This document shows, piece after piece, positions 7,776 to 15,968 of a DNA stretch of 64,000 nt. Source of the stretch: Bacteroidetes bacterium UBA7674 (GTDB taxonomy: Bacteria > Bacteroidota > Bacteroidia > Chitinophagales > Chitinophagaceae). The notes under the pieces are model-generated. The model made no database searches. It had not been told where the DNA came from and saw nothing but the letters and a program-made list of their open reading frames with translations. The translations under genes and the position numbers were made by a program. The DNA is taken from the NCBI GenBank assembly GCA_002483105.1, contig DLHG01000007.1, positions 247,350-311,349 on the forward strand, written 5' to 3'. The first letter of the stretch is position 1; every line of letters begins with the position of its first letter.

Positions 7776-8963
7776 TTACGCTACTTCCAGCGCTTCGGCT
7801 TTTGCTTTTTGAATTTTGACTTTTGAATTTGACAAAGCTTGTTCTATGTCGGCGATGAGGTCATGGGCATCTTCCAGACCTACGGAGAGGCGGACGAGGC
7901 TATCGGCCACACCTGCGGCGTGGCGTTTCTCTACGGGTATGGACTTGTGCGTCATGGTCGCAGGATGGCAAAGCAGACTCTTTACGCCGCCGAGGCTTTC
8001 CGCCAGCTTGAAGAGGTTGGTGCTGCAGACAAAGTTCTTTGCTGCTTCTTCCGTGTCGTCTTTCAGCGTGAAGGTGACGATGCCACCAAAGCCGCTTTGT
8101 TGTTTGGCTGCAATGTCGTGATTGTGGTGCGTCTTTAAGCCGGGATAGTATACGTTCTCTACAGCAGGATGGCTTTGCAGGTATTCCGCTACTATCTGCG
8201 CATTGATGCAGTGCTGACGTACACGCAGATGCAATGTTTCTACGCCACGTATCACCAGCCAGCTATCGTGCGGGGAGAGGATCGCGCCACTGGCGTTCTG
8301 GATAAATTTTATTTCAGCGCCCAGTTCTTCCGTAGCTGTTACTACCAGGCCTGCTATCAGGTCGCTGTGGCCGCCGAGGTACTTGGTTCCGCTATGCACC
8401 ATGATATCTGCACCTAAAGCGATCGGCTGTTGTAATGCAGGTGAAGCGAAGGTGTTATCTACACAAAGCAGGATGTTGTGTTGCTTCGCTATCTGCGCTA
8501 TGGCAGAGATGTCACTCACCTTAAGAGTAGGATTGGTCGGTGTTTCCAGCCATATAAGTTTTGTGTTTGGTGTGATGGCATCCAGCACGTTACCGGCATC
8601 TGTAGTATCAACGTAGTTCACGTTGATGCCGAATTTTTGATAAATGTGCGTGAACAGTCGGAATGCTCCTCCGTAGATATCATCTACCGCCAGTATCTCA
8701 TCTCCGCTTTTCAGCAGCTTCACTACCGCATCTATGGCGGCCAGCCCGCTGGCGAAAGCTGCACCTGTGCTACCACCTTCCAATTCGGCGATGATGTTTT
8801 CAAGTGTTGCTCTTGTGGGATTGCCGCTGCGGGCGTAGTCATAGCCCTTGTTCACACCGGGTGCTTCCTGCACGAAAGTGGATGTCTGGTAGATAGGCAC
8901 TGAAATAGAACCTGTAAGCGGGTCAACCGGGATACTGTGGATTAATTTTGTGGCATTGCTCAT
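7776..8963 (-). CDS. PLP-dependent trans-sulfuration enzyme (cystathionine gamma-synthase type)
   Basis: This 395-residue protein belongs to the Cys/Met-metabolism PLP family. It shows the N-terminal SVPIYQTSTF and YDYARSGNPT blocks, the cofactor-contacting DDIYGG, and WLETPTNPTLKVSDI. The PLP lysine is near residue 194 in VHSGTKYLGGHSD, and LVRLSVGLED is at the C-terminus. Members act as cystathionine gamma-synthase (metB), gamma-lyase or O-acylhomoserine sulfhydrylase; sequence alone does not separate these. The SAM riboswitch upstream and homoserine dehydrogenase downstream favour methionine synthesis. The last ~15 residues are lysine/alanine-rich and beyond the family core. Confidence 0.9.
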   Translation of the reverse strand: MSNATKLIHSIPVDPLTGSISVPIYQTSTFVQEAPGVNKGYDYARSGNPTRATLENIIAELEGGSTGAAFASGLAAIDAVVKLLKSGDEILAVDDIYGGAFRLFTHIYQKFGINVNYVDTTDAGNVLDAITPNTKLIWLETPTNPTLKVSDISAIAQIAKQHNILLCVDNTFASPALQQPIALGADIMVHSGTKYLGGHSDLIAGLVVTATEELGAEIKFIQNASGAILSPHDSWLVIRGVETLHLRVRQHCINAQIVAEYLQSHPAVENVYYPGLKTHHNHDIAAKQQSGFGGIVTFTLKDDTEEAAKNFVCSTNLFKLAESLGGVKSLLCHPATMTHKSIPVEKRHAAGVADSLVRLSVGLEDAHDLIADIEQALSNSKVKIQKAKAEALEVA

Positions 8964-9071
8964 GATCTTCTGATATTTTTTAAGTTTTTAAATCGGTTAC
9001 AAAACCTTTTAAAACCCATTATCAGAAAGTACTTACCAGCGGCTGCCTCTTCATCACCCGTGCGCACAGGC

Positions 9072-9105
9072 AATAAAAAAGCTCCACTGATAAGACAGAG
9101 GAGCT
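9072..9105 (-). terminator. Riboswitch-controlled intrinsic terminator
   Basis: On the minus strand the arms AGCTCC and GGAGCT pair, with an inner CTG/CAG extension around TCTTAT, and are followed directly by TTTTTTATT. It lies between the SAM aptamer and the start codon, as expected for a transcription-terminating expression platform. Confidence 0.85.
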
Positions 9106-9158
9106 AAAGTATGTGAGAATCCACCACAGCGGATATCATTACAAAACTATTGCGTCTG

Positions 9159-9271
9159 CTTATCTACCCTGTGCCTTACGGTACAGGATGGAGTTAGCAC
9201 CATTCTCTACATTGCTGTGGAGCGGTTGCTAAGGCGTCATTGGGCCATTTCCCTCTGCCTTTCTTGATAAG
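9159..9271 (-). ncRNA. SAM-I (S-box) riboswitch
   Basis: Read on the minus strand, the element starts CTTATCAAGAAAGGCAGAGG, continues with GGCCCAATGACGCCTTAGCAACC and GGTGCTAACTCCA, and closes with GATAAG, which pairs with the initial CTTATC (P1). These are the conserved core words of the S-box aptamer. SAM binding is known in this class to favour the terminator; here an intrinsic terminator follows at 9105-9072. It should switch off the trans-sulfuration/homoserine dehydrogenase operon when SAM is abundant. Confidence 0.95.
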
Positions 9272-9291
9272 TGATCGTTAAAAGAACTGAT

Positions 9292-9325
9292 GCAAAGATA
9301 TGGGCAGGAATTTTGAAATTCCAAA
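9292..9325 (-). promoter_or_regulatory. Bacteroidota-type promoter of the methionine operon
   Basis: On the minus strand TTTG (9325-9322) is followed after about 21 bp by TATCTTTGC (9300-9292), an exact fit to the -33 TTTG / -7 TAnnTTTG pattern. It lies just upstream of the first base of the SAM riboswitch. Confidence 0.65.
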
Positions 9326-9520
9326 TAAAAGTGATCCTCAGGCTTTCCAACTGGCTATTCCAAAAAGGTTGGAGTCCTTTCCTGTAAAGCTTTTCATAGC
9401 TTAAAAAATATTTTCAAAAAAGTGTTTACTGAGCCCAATTGGGTGCTGTATACGCACAATATTTAACGGCTATCTTAGTTATTTGAAGTAATTTAGCATC
9501 CGTCTTTCCTACGTATCAAA

Positions 9521-10279
9521 ATGGACCTACCACACGGTAAAAGAGTTTATTTCGCATCCGATTTTCATCTCGGCATACCTGACCGCGAGAGCAGCCAGGC
9601 TCGTGAAAGGCGTATCTGCAGTTGGCTGGATGATATAAAACATGATGCCGCACAGATATATCTCGTCGGCGACCTCTTTGATGTATGGTTCGAGTATAAG
9701 AATGTGGTGCCTAAAGGATATACGCGCTTTTTAGGAAAACTCGCCGAGCTTACTGATTCGGGCATACAGATAGAAGCATTTACCGGCAATCACGACCTGT
9801 GGATGCGTGGCTATTTCGAGGATGAACTGAATATACCTGTGCATCACAATGCTATCACAAGAGAATTTAACGGGAAGAAATTTCTAATTGCCCATGGCGA
9901 TGGATTAGGACCCGGCGATCATGGCTATAAAATGCTGAAGAAAGTGTTACGCAATCCTGTATCGCAATGGATCTATCGCAGGCTGCACCCCGATACAGGA
10001 GTGGGCATGGCGGGCTGGTTTAGCAGGCTGGGACCGAAGCATGTGGATGGTGAAGAAGAAAAATTCTTAGGCCCTGATAAAGAATGGCTGGTGCAGTTTG
10101 CCTACGAAACGCTGAAGAAGGAGCATGTAGATTACTTCATCTTCGGGCACAGGCATATAGCGGTGGAGTACCAACTACAGGAAAACAGTAAATACATCAA
10201 TCTCGGCGACTGGATACGTTACGACAGTTATGCGGAGTTTGATGGCAACGAATTGAATTTGAAATTTTATAAGAAATAG
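9521..10279 (+). CDS. lpxH: UDP-2,3-diacylglucosamine diphosphatase (LpxH-like)
   Basis: This calcineurin-like phosphoesterase has all five metal motifs: SDFHLG, GDLFDVWFEY, GNHDLWM, AHGDGLGPGD and FGHRHIA. The GDLFDxW and GLGPGD contexts are those of the LpxH-like enzymes that hydrolyse UDP-2,3-diacylglucosamine to lipid X in lipid A synthesis at the inner membrane. Length (252 residues) is normal. It heads a tight operon: its stop lies five bases before the ATG of the SixA-like gene, and a third gene overlaps that one. The link to lipid A rests on family knowledge. Confidence 0.88.
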   Translation: MDLPHGKRVYFASDFHLGIPDRESSQARERRICSWLDDIKHDAAQIYLVGDLFDVWFEYKNVVPKGYTRFLGKLAELTDSGIQIEAFTGNHDLWMRGYFEDELNIPVHHNAITREFNGKKFLIAHGDGLGPGDHGYKMLKKVLRNPVSQWIYRRLHPDTGVGMAGWFSRLGPKHVDGEEEKFLGPDKEWLVQFAYETLKKEHVDYFIFGHRHIAVEYQLQENSKYINLGDWIRYDSYAEFDGNELNLKFYKK

Positions 10280-10284
10280 TGAGC

Positions 10285-10785
10285 ATGAACAGAAGACTGG
10301 TGATGATCCGCCATGCGAAATCAAGTTGGGCAAACCCTTTACAGAGCGACTTTGAACGCCCGCTTAATGACAGGGGCGAGCATGATGCCCCGATGATGGG
10401 AGAACGGCTGAATAAACTGAATATTGTGCCTGACCTTATCATCGCTAGTCCGGCAAAACGCGCTAAACAGACCGCTAAAAAAGTGGCGGCGGCTATGGGC
10501 TATGATGAAAGCAAGATACAATGGGTAGATAAGCTATATCACTGTATCCCGCAGGTGTTTGAAGAAGTGCTGTATGAGATAGATGACAGCATCAACACCG
10601 TATTTATTGTGGCGCACAACCCCGGCATCACACAATTTGTGAACGAGCTGTCGGCGGAGTTCAGCATAGACAATATGCCTACCTGCGGCACCGTGGGCGC
10701 GGAAGTGGAACTAGACCATTGGGAAATGTTCCCCGGCGCGAAGAAGAAAGTATTTTTATTTGAGTACCCCAAGAAACAACAATGA
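10285..10785 (+). CDS. SixA-like histidine phosphatase
   Basis: This 166-residue member of the histidine phosphatase (phosphoglycerate-mutase-like) superfamily carries the RHAKSSW motif containing the phosphorylated histidine, IIASPAKRAKQTA, and the second histidine motif VAHNPGI. The SixA group removes phosphate from phosphohistidine in proteins; the target is unknown here. A GTG lies six bases earlier (10279), but ATG 10285 fits the family start better. The stop overlaps the next start as ATGA (10782-10785), so it is coupled to the kinase/RapZ fusion. Confidence 0.85.
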   Translation: MNRRLVMIRHAKSSWANPLQSDFERPLNDRGEHDAPMMGERLNKLNIVPDLIIASPAKRAKQTAKKVAAAMGYDESKIQWVDKLYHCIPQVFEEVLYEIDDSINTVFIVAHNPGITQFVNELSAEFSIDNMPTCGTVGAEVELDHWEMFPGAKKKVFLFEYPKKQQ

Positions 10786-12266
10786 GTAAAAACAAATCAT
10801 CAGCGGAAACCATCAGCACGTTAGAAAAGCTGTTTGAAGACCACTTTAGTAGTAAGCCTGATAAGGTAGACCTGTTGCCTGTTTCAGGCTCTGACAGGAG
10901 GTATTACAGGCTATCCAACAAAAAAAATACTGCCATCGGTACCTATAATACCAATGTAGCAGAGAACAATTCTTATTTCTACTTCACCGAACTTTTCCGC
11001 AAGGCGCAAATAAATGTACCTGAAGTATATGGCATTGGTAAAGACAGGCGTTGCTATCTGCAACAAGACCTGGGCAATACCACATTGTTCAACATGCTAA
11101 TGAAAGACGGACACACTGATGAAGTGCGTCAGTATTTCCATAAATCTTTAGAGCAACTGGCAAAGGCGCAATGGATAGCCGGCCGTGAGTGCAATTTCGA
11201 CCAGTGTTTTGCTACAAAGCAATTTGATGAAAAGGCTATCATGGCCGATCTGCTTTACTTTAAATATTATTTCGCCGACCTGCAACGCATCCCTTACGAT
11301 AAGGCAGAAGTGGTAAAGGAAATGGAAATGATGAGCAAGGAACTGGGACGCATGCAGCCACAAATGCTGATGTATCGCGACTTCCAGAGCCGTAACATAA
11401 TGATACACGAGGGCAAAACTTACCTGATAGACTACCAGGGAAGTATGCAAGGGCCGCCACAATATGATATAGCATCCCTTCTATGGCAGGCGAAAGCACA
11501 GCTACCTGACGCATGGAAGGAAGACCTCATCAACGGTTATGTATCTACCATCAATAGCCTGCCAATACCCCGCATGGAAGAAGTACACTTCCGCAGGGGA
11601 TATGCACAATTTGTATTGCTTCGATTATTACAGGTGTTAGGCGCTTATGGTTTCCGTGGACTGTTGGAGCATAAGCCACACTTCCTGAGCAGCATTGGCC
11701 CGGCACTAAAAAACATTGCGACTTTTCTTGCCGATAATCCGCAACTGCAGTCATACCCTGAGCTAAGGAAGTTGCTGGAGCAGCTTTGCACTAAAGAAAT
11801 GCAGGCGAAGTTTGAAACCCAGAAGCGCGAACAGAATGCCAATTTGCTGGTACAGATCGCCAGCTTCTCTTATAAGAACGGTGTACCAAAGGACAAGAGC
11901 GGCCACGGCGGTGGTTTCGTGTTTGATTGCCGTGGCATACTGAATCCGGGCAGGTATAAGGCGTACAAGCACCTTACAGGTCATGATGAAGAGGTACAGG
12001 AGTTCCTGAAGACAGATACCCGGATGAATGAATTCCTGGAGCATGTATTCGGTATGGTGTCCATCAGTGTGGATGATTATATAGCAAGAGGCTTTGAGCA
12101 CCTGAGCGTAGCGTTCGGTTGTACAGGTGGCCAGCATCGTTCTGTATTCTCCGCAGAGCAATTGGCAGCCTACCTCAGCAACGAATACAATATCCCGGTA
12201 ACCGTTAGCCATCTAAACGAAAAGAACTGGCGATTAGATCCCGAAACAGATAGTACTGTACAATAG
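10782..12266 (+). CDS. AmgK-like sugar kinase fused to a RapZ C-terminal domain
   Basis: This 494-residue protein joins two domains. Residues ~1-340 are an aminoglycoside-phosphotransferase fold like AmgK (anomeric N-acetylmuramate/N-acetylglucosamine kinase), with RDFQSRNIMI (around 200) as catalytic loop and YLIDYQG (around 215) as metal loop. Residues ~350-490 match the RapZ C-terminal domain, with GGFVFDCRG (near 377) and FGCTGGQHRSV (near 445). In enterobacteria that domain senses glucosamine-6-phosphate and binds RNA. The fusion suggests a protein that both makes and senses amino-sugar phosphates, which is inference. It is the last gene of the lpxH operon and is followed by a strong terminator. 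Confidence 0.85.
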   Translation: MSKNKSSAETISTLEKLFEDHFSSKPDKVDLLPVSGSDRRYYRLSNKKNTAIGTYNTNVAENNSYFYFTELFRKAQINVPEVYGIGKDRRCYLQQDLGNTTLFNMLMKDGHTDEVRQYFHKSLEQLAKAQWIAGRECNFDQCFATKQFDEKAIMADLLYFKYYFADLQRIPYDKAEVVKEMEMMSKELGRMQPQMLMYRDFQSRNIMIHEGKTYLIDYQGSMQGPPQYDIASLLWQAKAQLPDAWKEDLINGYVSTINSLPIPRMEEVHFRRGYAQFVLLRLLQVLGAYGFRGLLEHKPHFLSSIGPALKNIATFLADNPQLQSYPELRKLLEQLCTKEMQAKFETQKREQNANLLVQIASFSYKNGVPKDKSGHGGGFVFDCRGILNPGRYKAYKHLTGHDEEVQEFLKTDTRMNEFLEHVFGMVSISVDDYIARGFEHLSVAFGCTGGQHRSVFSAEQLAAYLSNEYNIPVTVSHLNEKNWRLDPETDSTVQ

Positions 12267-12282
12267 AACATCTCATAAAATG

Positions 12283-12320
12283 AAAAGAGCCCACCTGACT
12301 TACGTTAGGTGGGCTCTTTT
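12283..12320. terminator. Bidirectional rho-independent terminator
   Basis: Perfect 14-base arms AAAAGAGCCCACCT (12283-12296) and AGGTGGGCTCTTTT (12307-12320) enclose GACTTACGTT. It sits between the convergent kinase/RapZ gene and the T9SS protein gene and has T/A tracts for both directions. Confidence 0.92.
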
Positions 12321-12333
12321 ACTATTTTAGTAT

Positions 12334-15300
12334 TTATTTTTTTACAAACGGTATAACTGCATTAGCAGCATCAGAGCTTACTCTGATAGTATATACTCCT
12401 GCGGCTAAAGAACCGTTCATATCAATGTTAACCGTTAGCTTATTGTTGCTCACAGACACTTGCTCCTGATGAACAATGCGTCCTGCTATATCCACTATCA
12501 CTAAATTTGCTTTTCCATCGTTAGATGCAAATGCACCTTCTATAGTAAAGCTACCATTGTTAGGATTAGGATACAGGCTTACAGATGATTGTTTTGCAAC
12601 ATTGTTCACATCGGTTGTTATCGTAATGCTGTTTGATTGAGCAGTACAACCATTTGCGTCCGTAACTACGCAGTAGTGAGCGCCATTACTTGTAGCGGTA
12701 TAGCTTTGGCTTGTAGCACCTGCAATAGGGCCCGCACCGTTATGCCATTGGTAAGAAGCAAAAGTACCTGTAACAGTCAGCGTATTGCCCGCTTGCGTAA
12801 TAACGGCTACCGGGTTAGGGTTAACTGTCACGTTCAGTGTTGTTGGCGCACTTGTACCGCAACCATTTGTTGCCGTTACAGATATTTGTCCGCTCGCAGC
12901 ATTTGCAGTAGCAGATATGCTGTTGGTTGTGCTTGTACCTGACCAGCCACCCGGCAGTGTCCATGTATAAGAAGCAGCGTTAGGATCATTGGTTACATCA
13001 TAAGTGTTAACACTGTTCTCACATATAGAGATGTCACCGTTTATCACTGCAGGAGCTGCAGGAGCCGCATTGGTCACTACTACTGTAGTGGTTGCAGTTT
13101 GGGTACAACCATTTGCTGTTACTGTAAGCGTGTACACACCTGCATTAGTAGGTTGGGCGTTTGGTATAGTTGGATTTTGCAAATTAGATGTAAACGTTAC
13201 CGGCCCTGCCCAGCTATAGGTAGCACCCGGAGTTGTAGAGCTGCCATTCAGGTTAAGTGTCTGGCCTACACATACTGCACTATTGCTGCTTGCCGTAGCA
13301 TCAGGGGTAGGATTAACTGTTACTGCCACTATAGCAGAAGTTGCAATGCAACCATTTGCAGTAATCTGTACTGTGTAGTTACCGGTAGCATTAGCAGTAT
13401 ACGATGAAGAGTTAGTACCCACCGGAGTAGCACCCTGGAACCATGCCCATGAGTAACCTGTACCCGTACTTGCATTCAACACTACACTACCGCCCTGGCA
13501 GAAAGTAGTAGGACCTGCAGGTGTAATAGAGGCAGTTGGTATAGGGTTAACAGTCACATTCAATGTTGCTGCTGTGCTATTACCACAAGTGTTAGTAGGC
13601 GTTACGCTGATAGTGCCACCGGTAGTACCTGCTGTTACAGTAATAGAGTTAGTGGTGCTAGTACCTGTCCAACCGCCCGGCAGTGACCATGTATAAGATG
13701 TTGCGCCTGTTACAGCTGCTATAGAATATGTTTGTGAGCTTCCTGCACATACAGAGATAGCGCCCGAGATAGCACCCGGAGCTCCCGGAAGTGTACATTC
13801 ATTTATCCTTGAGATAAAGGCATCAAAGCCCGCAGATATTGTTGGTTGCACCAGTGTGTTGAAAGCAATGCCTGTCGCACTTGATGTTATACCAGCACAA
13901 TATGCAGCAGTGTTATCCGTTGCTACGCAATTTATCGCATCACCACCTGTACCACCATAATAAGAGCTCCAGGTAAGTGCGCCTGCTTGTGTAATATTTG
14001 CCATGCAGCCATCACCGCCTACACCATAAGTTGTCTGGAAACCATTTGTAGTAGGAAGGTTAGCACTTTCGGTATAACCACCTACATAAATGTTGGTAGC
14101 TCCCAATGTCATTCCATATATCTGGTCAGTACCTGCTCCACCATAATAAGAGCTCCATGTAACTGCACCAGCGGTACTAAGCCTCGTTACAAAACCATCT
14201 ATACCACCACCTGATGTTGTCTGGAAACCACCTGTTCCCATGCCTGCACTTGTGGTCTGGCCAACTACAAACACATCACCGGCTGCATTCGCCCTTGAGG
14301 CAAACGCCTGGTCATCACCTGTACCACCCAGATACCTTCCCCAAACCCATATAGCACCTGTAGAGTTGATCTTAGTAGCATAGCCGTCCCAAATGCCTCC
14401 GCCATAAGTATTCAGTGTAGAGATATCTGCGGTACTGTTGGTGACACCTGAAGCATAAATGTTTCCTGAAGCGTCAGTAGAAACAGCATTTACATTCTCT
14501 TCACCCAGTCCACCATAATAGGTACCAAATACAAGGTTACCACCATTGTCTATCTTCCATATCCAGCCATCAGTGCCACCTGCACTAAACTCCTGTACGG
14601 AACCGGTAGTACCCATATCCATAAGACTGGTAGTGTAACCGCAGATATAGATGTTACCCGCAGCGTCAGAGCTGACACCTAAGCCTTGCTCATCAGTACC
14701 TGTTACGCCAAAAGCTGCGTCATCTATAAAACCTCCATTAGCATCCAGCGCTCCGAAGAACGCATCCTCATCACCAAAAACTGTTGTCAAACCGATAAAA
14801 TTCAATGTTGCAGTTGCAGTATTAAAATCTACCGCATTCAGGTTGTCATCTGCGGCTGTAGCAAAATACGTTGACCAAAGAAGAACACCTGCAGTAGTGA
14901 ACTTGGAAACGAATCCATCGTTAAGGCCCGAACCAAATTCTGAATATGAACCAACAGTAGCCATACCGGCAATACTGTTTGTGCCACCTACAGCATAAAG
15001 ATTACCAGCGCCATCATAGTCCATACCATTATACTCCTCACCGTCTGAATCACCAAAGTAAGTACCCCATGCGATCGTGGGATCTATTACCAGCGTACCT
15101 GTGTATTGTCCTACGTTGAATGTAAGCACATCACCATTCAGGTTGAATGAAGACGTCACTTCTTTACCATCTTGTTGGAATGAATATGGAGCCGCTTCAG
15201 ATACAGTACCCATTGGGGTAGTAGCAGTAAGGCCACCATTAGCACTCAAGCCAAGAGAAGTAGCACCGCCGTATTTAAGCTTTATATCAGCTGGATTACC

Positions 15301-15867
15301 ACCGGGCCTTACCACGAAATCATATTCCACTTGTCCTTCTTTTACATAAAGTACCCAATCAATATTAGGATATACATCTTTATAAGTGATCTTGTTGTAG
15401 GAATGTGCTTCAAAACTCTTCAGTGGTTTTCCGCCACGCTCTACTGAGCGCGATCTTTTAGCTTCAACAGTGTAGTGGTATTCCACATACTGCTGTTGCT
15501 CTTCCTTTATTACCTGGGCATGTTTGTTTGCACCAACAAGCTCCACGTCCATCCGGTACATGCTGTACTCAGCAGCTTTGAATTTTTTGCCAATATCGGC
15601 CATTGATTTACCGGGCACAAAACCAGGTTTATCCAGCTTGTAGAATTGATAATGCAATTGTGCATCACCTACAAAAAGCGACATGCCTTTTCCGGGTATA
15701 GAAAACTGGATGTCATTACGAGAATTATGATGCTGATCATGTACCTGTCCTTTGTTTTCCACAAAGTGCAGTTGTTGTTTTACATCAGGAACTGATAGGC
15801 CATCTTTTGCAACAGCAAAAAGAGGTAGAGCCCCTACCATAAGGCTTAGTAGTAATAGTTTACGCAT
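12334..15867 (-). CDS. Very large T9SS-secreted protein with SBBP-type beta-propeller and PKD-like repeats
   Basis: From the preferred start (MRKLLLLSLMVGALPLFAVA) the product is 1177 residues. It opens with a signal peptide, then HFVENKGQVHDQ, typical of the N-terminal domain found before SBBP repeats. Next come about eight repeats of the type W(G/S)(T/S)Y(Y/F)GG.G.D...A...D..GN.Y..G.T (SBBP beta-propeller). After these there are several PKD/Ig-like domains, two nearly alike (TYSIAAVTGATSYTWSLPGG and TYDVTNDPNAASYTWTLPGG). A C-terminal sorting domain (SLYPNPNNGSF ... AAGVYTIRV) marks type IX secretion to the cell surface. A longer in-frame start (16005) adds 46 residues that do not look like a signal peptide. 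It is probably an adhesin or surface-layer type protein; no catalytic motif was seen. Confidence 0.9.
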   Translation of the reverse strand: MRKLLLLSLMVGALPLFAVAKDGLSVPDVKQQLHFVENKGQVHDQHHNSRNDIQFSIPGKGMSLFVGDAQLHYQFYKLDKPGFVPGKSMADIGKKFKAAEYSMYRMDVELVGANKHAQVIKEEQQQYVEYHYTVEAKRSRSVERGGKPLKSFEAHSYNKITYKDVYPNIDWVLYVKEGQVEYDFVVRPGGNPADIKLKYGGATSLGLSANGGLTATTPMGTVSEAAPYSFQQDGKEVTSSFNLNGDVLTFNVGQYTGTLVIDPTIAWGTYFGDSDGEEYNGMDYDGAGNLYAVGGTNSIAGMATVGSYSEFGSGLNDGFVSKFTTAGVLLWSTYFATAADDNLNAVDFNTATATLNFIGLTTVFGDEDAFFGALDANGGFIDDAAFGVTGTDEQGLGVSSDAAGNIYICGYTTSLMDMGTTGSVQEFSAGGTDGWIWKIDNGGNLVFGTYYGGLGEENVNAVSTDASGNIYASGVTNSTADISTLNTYGGGIWDGYATKINSTGAIWVWGRYLGGTGDDQAFASRANAAGDVFVVGQTTSAGMGTGGFQTTSGGGIDGFVTRLSTAGAVTWSSYYGGAGTDQIYGMTLGATNIYVGGYTESANLPTTNGFQTTYGVGGDGCMANITQAGALTWSSYYGGTGGDAINCVATDNTAAYCAGITSSATGIAFNTLVQPTISAGFDAFISRINECTLPGAPGAISGAISVCAGSSQTYSIAAVTGATSYTWSLPGGWTGTSTTNSITVTAGTTGGTISVTPTNTCGNSTAATLNVTVNPIPTASITPAGPTTFCQGGSVVLNASTGTGYSWAWFQGATPVGTNSSSYTANATGNYTVQITANGCIATSAIVAVTVNPTPDATASSNSAVCVGQTLNLNGSSTTPGATYSWAGPVTFTSNLQNPTIPNAQPTNAGVYTLTVTANGCTQTATTTVVVTNAAPAAPAVINGDISICENSVNTYDVTNDPNAASYTWTLPGGWSGTSTTNSISATANAASGQISVTATNGCGTSAPTTLNVTVNPNPVAVITQAGNTLTVTGTFASYQWHNGAGPIAGATSQSYTATSNGAHYCVVTDANGCTAQSNSITITTDVNNVAKQSSVSLYPNPNNGSFTIEGAFASNDGKANLVIVDIAGRIVHQEQVSVSNNKLTVNIDMNGSLAAGVYTIRVSSDAANAVIPFVKK

Positions 15868-15968
15868 AAAGATGTTTTTTGTAAATATAAATATATAATC
15901 GCTGAAAAAATACAAGGGCATGTACTTTTCCACTGCTATGACAAGAAAAGAAATGGTTAGGTTGGGTA

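Larger units (their letters stand above)
8964..9520. other. Regulatory intergenic region between divergent genes
   Basis: This 557-bp gap holds the minus-strand promoter, SAM-I riboswitch and terminator of the methionine operon (9072-9325), then an AT-rich stretch with a CCCAATTGGG palindrome (near 9434-9443) upstream of the lpxH-like gene. No further gene was seen. Confidence 0.8.

Noticed and set aside
12334..15867. Many plus-strand frames opposite the large T9SS gene
   Set aside because: They are Cys/Thr/Ser-rich shadows of the repetitive PKD and SBBP coding sequence.
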